This document shows, one piece after another, positions 34,172-42,749 of a stretch of 64,000 bases of DNA. Numbering within the stretch: position 1 is the stretch's first letter; every line of letters starts with the position of its first letter. The stretch is from Marinimicrobium sp. C6131 (GTDB taxonomy: Bacteria > Pseudomonadota > Gammaproteobacteria > Pseudomonadales > Cellvibrionaceae). The stretch lies in NCBI RefSeq assembly GCF_026153455.1, contig NZ_CP110629.1:62001-126000 (forward strand), given 5' to 3'. Both the position numbers and the translations under genes were made by a program. The notes beneath the pieces are model-generated. The model did not search any database, was not told the origin of the DNA, and was given only the letters and a program-made list of their open reading frames with translations.

Positions 34172-36649
34172 ATGAGTCTCAAGCAGATCGATCAGTTGCT
34201 GAACCCGCGCTCGGTGGTGGTCATCGGTGCTTCCAACAAGCCGAATCGCCCCGGTAATGCCGTGATGCGCAATCTGCTGCAAGGCAACTTTGCCGGGCCG
34301 ATCATGCCGGTGACACCCAAGTATCAGGCGGTCAATGGGGTGCTGGCCTACGGCTCGATCGAGGCGCTGCCGGAGGTGCCGGATCTGGCGATCATCTGCA
34401 CCCGGGCGGCTCGGGTACCGGCCTTGATTCAACAGTTGGGCAAGAAGGGCACACGCAGCGTCATTGTGATTGCGGCCGGACTGGATGAGGTGCACACCGC
34501 CCAGGGCACCAGTCTGCAGGAGCAGATGCTGGCGATTGCCCGGCACTGGGGTGTGCGCCTGCTGGGGCCCAACTGTCTGGGGTTGTTTGTGCCCGCCATC
34601 GGGCTGAACGCCAGCTATGCCCACACCCATGCGTTGCCGGGCAAGGTGGCGTTTGTGTCCCAGTCGTCGGGTGTGTGCGTCACCATTCTCGATTGGGCGA
34701 AACGGCGGCGCATCGGTTTTTCTCATTTCATCGCCCTCGGTGACGGGGCCGATATCGACTTTGATGAGTTGATTGATTACCTCGGTCGCGACCCCAAAAC
34801 CCGGGCAATTCTCCTGTATATCGACTCCATTCGCGACGGGCGGGCTTTCCTGTCGGCGGCCCGGGCTGCAGCTGCGGGCAAGCCGATTCTTTTGATCAAG
34901 GCCGGGAATGCCCGGGAGGTGTCGGATGCGGTCAGCCGGGTGCCCGCCGAGCAGCGCGGCTCGGATCGGGTGTACGATGCGGCTTTCCGGCGTGCGGGGA
35001 TGCTGCGGGTGCAGGACCTGAGGGATCTGTTTGCAGCGGTGGAAACTCTGGCATACGGTCGGGAGCTGACCAGTGAGCGGCTGGTCATCCTGGCCAACGG
35101 CAATGGACCGGCGGCAATGGCGGCGGATGCGCTGGTACAGCGTGGTGGGCATCTGGTGACGCTCAGCGAGCAAACCGAAGAGGCGCTCGGCCGCCTGGTG
35201 CCCAGCGGTGGTCGGGCCCGCAATCCGGTAAACCTTCTGGGGGATGCACCCCCGGAGCTGTACCGGCAGGCATTGGCAACGATTTTGGCCAGCGGCGAAG
35301 CGGATAACGTTCTGGTCATGCACGCCCCTTCCGCGCTGCATGTCGGCGAGGTCTATGCCGAAGCCGTACTCCAGGCCTATGAGGCGCACGTCGGGCGCAA
35401 ACCCAATCTGCTGGTGAACTGGATGGGGGAAGATGCGGCCTATTCGGCCCGGGAGCGTTTTGCCCAGGCGGGTATCGCCTCGTTTCGCACTCCGGAGGGT
35501 GCGGTGGCGGCCTTTATGTACCGGGTTCAATATCGGCGCAACCAGAAGCTGCTGTCGGAGACGCCGGACTCGGTCAGTGAGCTGATTCCTCACCACCCGG
35601 TATCGGTGCGCGAGATCATCGAGCGGGCACTGGCGTCGGAGCAGTTTGAGCTGCCTGCTCCGGAGGTGGCCGAGATGGTGAGTGCCTACGGAATCCGTAC
35701 CCGACTCCCTGATGTGGGCGACAGTGCGCAACAGGTGTATCCGGATGGCATTGCCCTGCGAATTCAGGTGCGGGTCGACCCGGTGTTCGGGCCGGTGATT
35801 GTTCTGGGGGAAGCGGGCGGGTCGGCCGATTGGCAGCACAACGCGGTGGTGGCCTTGCCACCATTGAATATGGCGCTGGCCCGCTACCTGGTGATTCAGG
35901 CACTCGCCGAGGGCAAAATCCGCGAGCGCCACCAGCCCCTGGAGCGTCACTCGCTCTGTCTGCTGCTGAGCCAGGTGAGTCAACTGGTGGTGGACAATCC
36001 GGAGTTGGCCAGCCTGGATCTGCAGCCGGTGGTGATGTGCCAGGGCGTCTACACTGCGCTGGAGGTCTCGGCCCGTCTTGCACCGGCCGAGCAGGCGCGC
36101 CCCTTGGCTATCCGGCCTTATCCCAAAGAGCTGGAGCAACGAGTCACACTGAAGGATGGCCGCTCCGTGCTCCTGAGACCAATTCGCCCGGAGGACGAGG
36201 CTCGTCAGCAGGCATTCGACCATGCCCTCAGCCGGGAGGATCGCTACAACCGTTATTTTGGCGAGGTGTCGGAGTTTTCTCACGAACAGATGGCGCGAGT
36301 GACCCAGATCGACTACGACCGGGAGATGGTGTTTATCGCCACCGAGCGGGAGGAACGGGGCGAGGAGGTCACGCTGGGAATAGTCCAGGCCCAGATGGAC
36401 CCGGATAACCACGAGGGGGAGTTCAGCATCGCCATTCGCAGTGATCTCAAAGGCCAGGGGTTGGGACGGTTGTTGCTGGGCAAAATGTTGGACCACTGCC
36501 GCGCCCAGGGCGCCCGGCGCCTGATCGGGTGGACCCTGCCACAAAACCGGGGCATGGCCAGCCTGGCGCGAAGCCTCGGTTTTCAGGTGAAGTATGACCC
36601 GGAGGAGGAAGTGGTCGAGATGCAGATTGAGTTGAGGGTGCCTGACTGA
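34172..36649 (+). CDS. Pat/PatZ-type protein acetyltransferase with degenerate acyl-CoA synthetase domain
   Basis: 825 residues. The N-terminal CoA-binding and ligase domains of NDP-forming acyl-CoA synthetases run to about residue 470 (VVVIGASNKPNRPGNAVMRNLL, GPNCLGLFVP, FVSQSSGVCVTILDWA, FIALGDGADIDFDELIDYL). A shortened ATP-grasp segment follows, then a C-terminal GNAT domain (about 680-825: LRPIRPEDEAR, QIDYDREMVFIA, RSDLKGQGLGRLLLGKML). The plan is that of E. coli PatZ (886 residues), which acetylates lysines, for example in acetyl-CoA synthetase. In place of about 97 residues between AYG and DPVFGP only about 28 remain, removing the nucleotide-binding lysine region. Monocistronic; its antisense strand is also open over 2.5 kb by codon bias. 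Confidence 0.9.
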   Translation: MSLKQIDQLLNPRSVVVIGASNKPNRPGNAVMRNLLQGNFAGPIMPVTPKYQAVNGVLAYGSIEALPEVPDLAIICTRAARVPALIQQLGKKGTRSVIVIAAGLDEVHTAQGTSLQEQMLAIARHWGVRLLGPNCLGLFVPAIGLNASYAHTHALPGKVAFVSQSSGVCVTILDWAKRRRIGFSHFIALGDGADIDFDELIDYLGRDPKTRAILLYIDSIRDGRAFLSAARAAAAGKPILLIKAGNAREVSDAVSRVPAEQRGSDRVYDAAFRRAGMLRVQDLRDLFAAVETLAYGRELTSERLVILANGNGPAAMAADALVQRGGHLVTLSEQTEEALGRLVPSGGRARNPVNLLGDAPPELYRQALATILASGEADNVLVMHAPSALHVGEVYAEAVLQAYEAHVGRKPNLLVNWMGEDAAYSARERFAQAGIASFRTPEGAVAAFMYRVQYRRNQKLLSETPDSVSELIPHHPVSVREIIERALASEQFELPAPEVAEMVSAYGIRTRLPDVGDSAQQVYPDGIALRIQVRVDPVFGPVIVLGEAGGSADWQHNAVVALPPLNMALARYLVIQALAEGKIRERHQPLERHSLCLLLSQVSQLVVDNPELASLDLQPVVMCQGVYTALEVSARLAPAEQARPLAIRPYPKELEQRVTLKDGRSVLLRPIRPEDEARQQAFDHALSREDRYNRYFGEVSEFSHEQMARVTQIDYDREMVFIATEREERGEEVTLGIVQAQMDPDNHEGEFSIAIRSDLKGQGLGRLLLGKMLDHCRAQGARRLIGWTLPQNRGMASLARSLGFQVKYDPEEEVVEMQIELRVPD

Positions 36650-36746
36650 GCCTCCGGGGGTTGAATCAATCCTCAGGGCGCTCATTCACTTCAGTACTAT
36701 AATCAGAGAACCCATTCAGAGTTCATTGCCGTTAAGGGAGATTGCT

Positions 36747-39095
36747 ATGAATGAACACCAGCACAGCCAGCAGGGTCACCCGCACGCCGTAAAGGATCCC
36801 GTTTGCGGAATGACCGTTGACCCCCACACCGCGGAGCACCGCAGCCAACACGGGGGGAAAACCTGGTACTTCTGTTCGTCACGCTGTCAGTCCCGGTTTG
36901 ATGAAAATCCAGAGCAATACCTTGGAGAGCAACCACCGAGGGAGGCGTCGATATCTCCGGGCACGATGTACACCTGCCCGATGCATCCGGAAATTCGCCA
37001 ACCGGGCCCGGGGGACTGCCCCATCTGCGGCATGGCGCTGGAGCCCGAACAGGTGAGCCTGAATGAGGGGCCCTCTGAAGAACTCAAGGACATGACCCGC
37101 CGGTTCTGGGTTGGCCTGGTGTTGACACTGCCGGTGCTGGTGCTCGAAATGGGGGGGCACCTGACCGGGCTTGACCATATTGTGCCGGCGCAGATGTCCA
37201 ACTGGATACAGGGGGTACTGGCCACGCCTGTGGTGCTCTGGTGTGGCTGGCCCTTCTTTGTCCGGGGCTGGAAATCCGTCGTCAGCCGCAACCTGAACAT
37301 GTTTACCCTCATCGCCATCGGCACCGGTGTGGCGTTGATTTACAGTCTGGTGGCCACGTTGGTACCTCAGGTGTTTCCGGAGGCGTTTCGCCAGGACGAT
37401 GGATCGGTTGCCGTTTATTTCGAGGCCGCGGCGGTCATCGTCGTGCTGGTCTTGCTCGGGCAGGTGCTGGAGCTGCGCGCGAGGGAGAAAACCTCTGGAG
37501 CCATCAAGGCCCTGTTGGATCTGGCCCCCGCAACGGCACGAAAGCTGGACGGTGATGGCAGCGAGGCGGATGTGCCGCTCGACCAGGTCAAGGTGGGCGA
37601 TCGCCTGAGAGTGCGCCCCGGTGACAAGGTGCCGTTGGATGGCGAGGTGCTGGAGGGGCGCTCAAACGTGGATGAGTCCATGGTGACCGGCGAACCTCTG
37701 GCGGTCAGTAAAGAGGCGGGTGACCAGGTCATTGGCGGGAGCATCAATCAGCAGGGCAGCTTTATCATGCGAGCCGATAAAGTCGGCCGTGACACTATGC
37801 TGTCCCAGATTGTGCAGATGGTCGCCAGTGCTCAGCGCAGTCGCGCTCCCATTCAGGGTCTGGCGGACAAAGTGTCCAGTTGGTTTGTGCCCGCTGTCAT
37901 TGTGATCGCGCTCATTGCGTTCCTCGCATGGTCCCTTTTCGGCCCGTCGCCCTCCATGGCGTACGGACTGATCGCGGCCGTCAGCGTGTTGATCATTGCC
38001 TGTCCTTGTGCCTTGGGGTTGGCCACGCCCATGTCGATCATGGTGGGTGTCGGACGGGGCGCTCAAAGCGGTGTTTTGATCCGCGATGCGGAAGCTCTGG
38101 AGCGTATGGAAAAAGTCGACACGGTAGTGGTGGACAAAACCGGCACCTTGACGGAAGGCAAACCGCAGGTGACCCGGCTCGTTCCCGCCGAGGGGTTTAC
38201 CGAGGAGGACCTGATGCGCTTCGCCGGTGGTCTGGAAAAAGGCAGTGAGCATCCATTGGCCCACGCCGTTCTCGATAAAGCCAATGACATGGGCCTGAAA
38301 CTGCCGGACGCAGACGATTTCCATTCTCCCAATGGCAAGGGGGTCACCGGCACTATTGAGGGTCAACGGGTATTGCTGGGTAATCGCCTGTTGATGGAAT
38401 CGGAAACGGTCGATACCGCTGACTTTGATCAGGAGGCCGAACGGCTGCGCAAAGATGGCGCGACGGTGATCTTTGCCGCCGTTGATGGAAAAGTCTGTGG
38501 CTTACTGGCGATTGCCGATCCGATCAAGGAAACCACCGAAGCGGCCATCGCCGCGCTTCAGAAAGACGGCATCCGGGTCGTCATGCTGACCGGGGATAAT
38601 CGCACCTCGGCTGAAGCCGTTGCCCGAAAGCTGCATATTGATGAGGTGGAGGCGGAGGTGCTGCCCGAAGACAAGGGCAAGGTGGTGCAGCGCCTGAAAG
38701 ACGAAGGTCGCGTGGTGTTGATGGCGGGCGATGGTGTGAATGATGCACCGGCCCTCGCAACGGCTGATGTCGGTGTGGCCATGGGCACAGGAACCGATGT
38801 CGCCATTGAAAGTGCCGGTATTACCTTGCTGCGGGGTGACCTGATGGGGATTGTAGAAGCCCATCGGTTGTCCCTGGCGACCATGCGCAATATCCGGCAG
38901 AACCTGTTTTTTGCTTTTATCTACAACTCGGCCGGTGTGCCCATTGCAGCGGGGGTTTTGTACCCGTTTGCGGGAATCCTGCTCTCGCCGATTTTTGCGG
39001 CGGCGGCCATGTCGCTGTCTTCGGTAAGTGTCATTGTCAATGCCCTGCGTTTAAGGGTGGTCAAATTGAGGGGCGACCACGAAAAGATCGCGTGA
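36747..39095 (+). CDS. copA: Copper-translocating P-type ATPase with N-terminal YHS domain
   Basis: ATP-driven exporter of monovalent copper or silver in the inner membrane. Start ATG 36747 with AAGGGAG at 36734-36740. In order (782 residues): a His-rich start, YHS domain (DPVCGMTV ... YFCSSRCQSRF, residues about 18-60), heavy-metal-binding motif (MYTCPMHPEIRQPGPGDCPICGMAL), six to eight helices, the phosphatase motif VTGEP, the ion-binding IACPCALGLATP, phosphorylation site DKTGTLT, SEHPLAHAV (the nucleotide-site HP pair) and GDGVNDAPAL. The usual HMA domain is replaced by YHS plus the CPMHP module, as in one common CopA subgroup. A TATAAT at 36698-36703 is a possible -10; no clear CueR palindrome is seen. 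Confidence 0.94.
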   Translation: MNEHQHSQQGHPHAVKDPVCGMTVDPHTAEHRSQHGGKTWYFCSSRCQSRFDENPEQYLGEQPPREASISPGTMYTCPMHPEIRQPGPGDCPICGMALEPEQVSLNEGPSEELKDMTRRFWVGLVLTLPVLVLEMGGHLTGLDHIVPAQMSNWIQGVLATPVVLWCGWPFFVRGWKSVVSRNLNMFTLIAIGTGVALIYSLVATLVPQVFPEAFRQDDGSVAVYFEAAAVIVVLVLLGQVLELRAREKTSGAIKALLDLAPATARKLDGDGSEADVPLDQVKVGDRLRVRPGDKVPLDGEVLEGRSNVDESMVTGEPLAVSKEAGDQVIGGSINQQGSFIMRADKVGRDTMLSQIVQMVASAQRSRAPIQGLADKVSSWFVPAVIVIALIAFLAWSLFGPSPSMAYGLIAAVSVLIIACPCALGLATPMSIMVGVGRGAQSGVLIRDAEALERMEKVDTVVVDKTGTLTEGKPQVTRLVPAEGFTEEDLMRFAGGLEKGSEHPLAHAVLDKANDMGLKLPDADDFHSPNGKGVTGTIEGQRVLLGNRLLMESETVDTADFDQEAERLRKDGATVIFAAVDGKVCGLLAIADPIKETTEAAIAALQKDGIRVVMLTGDNRTSAEAVARKLHIDEVEAEVLPEDKGKVVQRLKDEGRVVLMAGDGVNDAPALATADVGVAMGTGTDVAIESAGITLLRGDLMGIVEAHRLSLATMRNIRQNLFFAFIYNSAGVPIAAGVLYPFAGILLSPIFAAAAMSLSSVSVIVNALRLRVVKLRGDHEKIA

Positions 39096-39124
39096 TCTAT
39101 GGCGACGTCGATCATGCAAGGCTT

Positions 39125-39673
39125 CTAAAGCAGATACATTTTGATGGGCATCCACAGCCCCATCAGAATCATGATCAGATTCTCGGTCAGTGACACGAAG
39201 CCCAGCGGTACGTTGGAATCGCCGCCCGCGCAGGCGCATTTGAGTTCGCGCTTGTCGATATACACTGCCTTGAACACCGACGCCGCCCCGACCGTGCCGA
39301 CAAACAGGGCCGCAGGTGCGGCCAGCCAGATCAGCACGCCGGCCAGCATGAGAATGCCCGCCAGGGTTTCGGCAAAGGGGTAGATGTAGCTGTAGCGCAC
39401 CTGGCGCTGGGCCAGCAGATCGTAGTTGAGGAACATGGTGCTGAAGCTTTCCAGATCCTTGAGCTTCTGCAAGCCCAGCAGACACATGGCAATGGCCACA
39501 AACCACTCCAGTGTGCGAATCGACCACAGTGTGTCGAGCGCTGCCCAGGCCACCGCCAGTGCCATCAGGAACGCGGTGGAGAAGATTGCAATGATGGGTT
39601 TGTAACTGACGTCTTTTTCCCCGGCAACCTCCAGACCGAGGTGCTCTCGCAACTCCTCGTAGCCGCCGATACC
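39125..39673 (-). CDS. MauE/DoxX-like membrane protein, N-terminal glutaredoxin part lost
   Basis: About 180 residues with four to five membrane helices (IIAIFSTAFLMALAVAWAAL, WFVAIAMCLLGLQKL, YIYPFAETLAGILMLAGVLIW, and a C-terminal helix) and the conserved LKCACAGGDSNVPLGFVSLTEN Cys pair. Close relatives are fusions of an N-terminal glutaredoxin-like domain to this membrane part. Here only the last piece of that domain (GIGGYEELREHLG) remains, beginning four bases after the stop codon of the upstream hydrolase. No good start is visible: TTG 39652 is possible, otherwise the frame runs back into the hydrolase gene. Either a truncated gene or one translated by coupling. Usual role: supply of reducing equivalents or disulfide handling in the envelope. 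Confidence 0.75.
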   Translation of the reverse strand, partial: GIGGYEELREHLGLEVAGEKDVSYKPIIAIFSTAFLMALAVAWAALDTLWSIRTLEWFVAIAMCLLGLQKLKDLESFSTMFLNYDLLAQRQVRYSYIYPFAETLAGILMLAGVLIWLAAPAALFVGTVGAASVFKAVYIDKRELKCACAGGDSNVPLGFVSLTENLIMILMGLWMPIKMYLL

Positions 39674-39674
39674 G

Positions 39675-40631
39675 TTACAGCCTGGCCAGCGCCTTGATGT
39701 GCGCCACGGCACTGCGTCCCAGGGCCGATAGCGCATAGCCTCCCTCCAGTGTAGAGACAATGCCCCGGCAGTGATCGTTCGGATTATCGGCCTCGCGGCT
39801 CTGGTCCACCAGGGTACGCAGTTGTTCACTGACCCACTGATAGTCACGGTCCGTCAGACTGATAGAGGACATATCGTCCTCCTCGTGGGCATCAAAACCG
39901 GCGGAGACCAGCAGCAGTTGTGGGCGGAAGCGTTTCAGGGCGGGTAGCCATTGCTCGGAAATGGCCGCCTGAAACTCCTCGCTGCGACAGGTGGCGGGCA
40001 GAGGCACATTGACGATATGGTCCCGCTTCACGTCAATGGGGGTGCCCGGGTAAAAAGGATGTTGAAAGCTTGAGCAGAACAGCACCCGGGGATCGTCGTA
40101 GAACATGGTCTGGGTGCCGTTGCCGTGATGGACATCGAAATCGGCGATGGCCACCCGCTGCAGTCCGTGGTGCGTGAGCGCGTGAGCGGCGGCGATGGCG
40201 ACGTTGTTGTACAGGCAAAAGCCCATGGCCCGGTCCGGCTCCGCGTGGTGGCCCGGGGGGCGGACGTTACAGAAGACCGCATCGGTCTCTCCTGCCATCA
40301 CCAGATCCACACCATAGGCAGCGGCTCCGGCCGCATGGCGGGCAGCCTCCAGGGTGCCCTCGCTCAAATACACATCCGTATCAAATAGCAGAATCTGATC
40401 GCCGGCAACGGTCCCGGCCGCCTCCGCCAGGCTGTCCAGGTACCCGGCGTCATGGACACGGCGCAACTGCTCCCGCGTGACCGCCGGTGCCTGCCTGTGC
40501 ATCAGCAGCCCGTCCAGACCGCTGGCTAACAGTTGATTGTTGATGGCGTCCAGACGCTCGGGACACTCCGGGTGGCCCGCGGGCATCCGGTGGCGGTGGC
40601 AGCTCGGATGGGAGAGGATGGTCGCCAGCAT
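39675..40631 (-). CDS. Histone deacetylase-family hydrolase
   Basis: 318 residues from ATG 40631 (GGAGG upstream on the minus strand; GTG 40658 is an alternative). Class II-like arginase/deacetylase fold: HPECPERL near the N-terminus, the double-His motif RPPGHHAEPDRAMGFC, zinc ligands in DFDVHHGNGTQ and the later SAGFDAHEEDD, and GGY in TLEGGYALSALG. Bacterial members deacetylate small amines such as acetylpolyamines or act on proteins; the substrate is not predictable. The stop codon abuts the truncated MauE frame. Confidence 0.94.
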   Translation of the reverse strand: MLATILSHPSCHRHRMPAGHPECPERLDAINNQLLASGLDGLLMHRQAPAVTREQLRRVHDAGYLDSLAEAAGTVAGDQILLFDTDVYLSEGTLEAARHAAGAAAYGVDLVMAGETDAVFCNVRPPGHHAEPDRAMGFCLYNNVAIAAAHALTHHGLQRVAIADFDVHHGNGTQTMFYDDPRVLFCSSFQHPFYPGTPIDVKRDHIVNVPLPATCRSEEFQAAISEQWLPALKRFRPQLLLVSAGFDAHEEDDMSSISLTDRDYQWVSEQLRTLVDQSREADNPNDHCRGIVSTLEGGYALSALGRSAVAHIKALARL

Positions 40632-40847
40632 GGATTGCCTCCGGGGTTGGGCACCCATGCGGTGCCGAAACGATGACCGCGAGCGATCCGGGAGTGAGCG
40701 ATACCGCGCGGTCCAGCGGCTTTGATCCTAAAGCAGTTGATCTCACCGAGTCCAGCTCGGGCTTGATCAAAGTCACAAAAGTTGAAATCGACGACACCGT
40801 TGGGGAGCAATTTCCGATGAAACCCGCTACCCTGTAGGTGTCAAAAA

Positions 40848-40864
40848 ACTGCTTGTAAAGCAGT
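40848..40864. promoter_or_regulatory. Perfect palindrome upstream of the diguanylate cyclase gene
   Basis: ACTGCTT-GTA-AAGCAGT, 7-3-7, about 50 bases before ATG 40917 in the divergent promoter region (40632-40916). On the minus strand it is followed by TTTTTTG and would look like a terminator, but no minus-strand gene feeds it, so an operator is as likely. Nothing else in this 285-base gap is recognisable. Confidence 0.4.
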
Positions 40865-40916
40865 CAACAAAACGGCTATGGTTGTAGTGACTATATGAGT
40901 CCGGTCCTAAAATAAC

Positions 40917-42254
40917 ATGGAAAACCGCTCGAATATGACGTCAACAGCGCTGAAACCAACAAAAAGAAGCCTTTTTCGGACAGAAGCCGTTCTGTTTTTG
41001 TTGGTAGTATTCACGATTATTGCGATTGTCGCCGAACGCCCTCTCCTGCAAACCAGCATCACCCTGGATGCCAACGACGGCTTTGTGGCGAAATACGATG
41101 ACTCTGGTAATGGTGGTTTGTCCACCTCCGAAATTACCGATCCGAACGGTATGAGCTGGGTGTGTAATCTGGTTGAAAGCGACACCTACATGTATTGCGG
41201 CTTCGAGTTGGTGCTGGATGAAGAGCGGGAAAGTGGCTTGAACCTGAGCAACTTCGATCAGGTCCGCTTCTGGATGGATTACCAAGGCCCAACCCAGTCA
41301 ATCCGGCTTTATCTGCGCAACTACGACCCGCGTTACAGTAAGCCGCACGTCAATGACAGCACAAAGTACAATCAGGTCGAGTTCAATGCCGACTTGGCCG
41401 AGGGTGGACAGTGGATCGAGCTGTCCATGTCGGACTTTTTTGTCGCCAACTGGTGGTTTCAGGCCAACCGCCTGCCGCCAAATCTGGCCCTGCCCCAGTT
41501 TGATAATATCGTCGTGATTGATGTGCAGACCGGTACCCGCGGTCGGGAAGGCAGGCACGAATTCACGCTGTCTGAAATAGAGTTTACCGGCCAGGTGATT
41601 TCCAGCGAGCGTTGGTACCAGGGTATAGTCGGCACCTGGTTGGGCCTTGCCATGCTGTTTTTGATCGTGCGCACCTGGCGTCTCAAGCAGGAACTGAATC
41701 AGCGTCAGGCACGCGAACGTGAGCTGATGCAGGTCAATCAACTACTCGACAGTCGCAGCCGGACTCTGGAAGAGAAGTCAAAGACGGACCCCCTGACGGG
41801 GGCGTTTAACCGCAAGGGGATCGAAGATGCCATTGCGTTGGGGCTCATCGAGCGTCGCGAAGGAAAGCCTTTGTCGCTGGTAATGGTGGATGTGGACCAT
41901 TTCAAACCCATTAACGATCACTACGGTCACGCTGTGGGCGATCAGGTGCTGACCGGGTTGTCGGCTCTGGTGAAAAATAATATCCGTGGAACCGATCTCT
42001 TTGCCCGTTGGGGCGGAGAAGAGTTTGTGCTGGTATGCCGAGATACGGATCTGCGCGAGGCCGCGGGGCTGGCGGAAAAACTACGCGGCTTGCTGGAAGA
42101 GAAAGAGTTTGACCAGGTCGGCCGAATTACCGCCAGTTTCGGTGTTGCCACCCTACGCCAGGGCGAAACGCTGGATGAGATTTTCAACCGGGTGGATCAG
42201 GCGCTGTATAAAGCCAAAGAGTTTGGCCGCAACCGGGTAGAAGTGTCCTGGTAG
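40917..42254 (+). CDS. Diguanylate cyclase with periplasmic carbohydrate-binding-like sensor
   Basis: Makes cyclic di-GMP from two GTP. 445 residues: a membrane helix (AVLFLLVVFTIIAIVA, about 25-40), a periplasmic domain (about 45-230) of beta-sandwich character with LNLSNFDQVRFWMDYQG, IRLYLRNYDPRYS and the final HEFTLSEIEFTG, a second helix (about 240-260), a coiled-coil linker, and the GGDEF domain (DPLTGAFNRKG ... RWGGEEF). The inhibitory site RGTD precedes GGEEF by five residues, so product inhibition is expected. The sensor resembles CIA30/galactose-binding-type folds. No strong ribosome-binding site is seen before ATG 40917; ATG 40935 is possible. Confidence 0.93.
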   Translation: MENRSNMTSTALKPTKRSLFRTEAVLFLLVVFTIIAIVAERPLLQTSITLDANDGFVAKYDDSGNGGLSTSEITDPNGMSWVCNLVESDTYMYCGFELVLDEERESGLNLSNFDQVRFWMDYQGPTQSIRLYLRNYDPRYSKPHVNDSTKYNQVEFNADLAEGGQWIELSMSDFFVANWWFQANRLPPNLALPQFDNIVVIDVQTGTRGREGRHEFTLSEIEFTGQVISSERWYQGIVGTWLGLAMLFLIVRTWRLKQELNQRQARERELMQVNQLLDSRSRTLEEKSKTDPLTGAFNRKGIEDAIALGLIERREGKPLSLVMVDVDHFKPINDHYGHAVGDQVLTGLSALVKNNIRGTDLFARWGGEEFVLVCRDTDLREAAGLAEKLRGLLEEKEFDQVGRITASFGVATLRQGETLDEIFNRVDQALYKAKEFGRNRVEVSW

Positions 42255-42259
42255 GGGAG

Positions 42260-42739
42260 CTACCACCAGGCCTTACCCCACATTTCCGGGTTGGCCCAGA
42301 AGCGGGGATTGTTCCAGTCCCGCTTGTGGTTGTAGTTGCTGATGTTATAGGTGTAGAGCGTCAGGGCGTTCCCGTCTTCGTCAACACGCGCCTGGCGACG
42401 GAACCCCAGGCCGATGAAGTCGGTGAGGGTCCAGCCCGCGTCATCCGCGACCAGAACGCCAATCTGTCGGGTACCATAGTTGCGTAACTGGCCGATGAGG
42501 GTCTGGCCGGCCGTGTGGCTCAGGTGTTCGAGGCAGCCGGTCACCAGGGCCAGGTCCTGGGTACGAGGCAGGCTGAGGCCCTGTTCGGTATCGGCGGCAT
42601 CCAGATAGGTCAGTTGACACTGGCCGTGGGTATCGTGCCAGCGTTGGGCAATGGCCTGAGCCTGCTCGCCAATGGCGACGATGGAGTCGGGCTCGCAGGC
42701 GTCAACGAGGGCGGCAATGGCTTGCGTGCTGGTCTTCAT
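42260..42739 (-). CDS. Conserved hypothetical protein (DUF6231-like)
   Basis: 159 residues from ATG 42739; the longer open frame upstream overlaps the DUF1499 gene and is unlikely. The body resembles a small Rossmann-like, methyltransferase-type fold (DSIVAIGEQAQAIAQRW, LTYLDAADTEQ, QDLALVTGCLEHL) without a recognisable SAM-binding glycine motif. The C-terminus NHKRDWNNPRFWANPEMWGKAWW is Trp/Asn-rich and distinctive. It follows the DUF1499 gene by 10 bp on the same strand, so they form an operon. Family naming is from memory and tentative; function unknown. Confidence 0.75.
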   Translation of the reverse strand: MKTSTQAIAALVDACEPDSIVAIGEQAQAIAQRWHDTHGQCQLTYLDAADTEQGLSLPRTQDLALVTGCLEHLSHTAGQTLIGQLRNYGTRQIGVLVADDAGWTLTDFIGLGFRRQARVDEDGNALTLYTYNISNYNHKRDWNNPRFWANPEMWGKAWW

Positions 42740-42749
42740 ACGATCCGAC

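Noticed and set aside
34145..36685. Open frame of 846 codons on the minus strand
   Set aside because: It lies antisense to the whole Pat-type gene, is explained by GC-rich codon bias, and shows only low-complexity His/Gln/Arg-rich sequence with no family motif.
39675..39847. MauE frame starting at 39847
   Set aside because: That start lies inside the deacetylase gene in another frame and its sequence there (Arg/Trp-rich) is not part of the MauE family; only the part from about 39673 is real.
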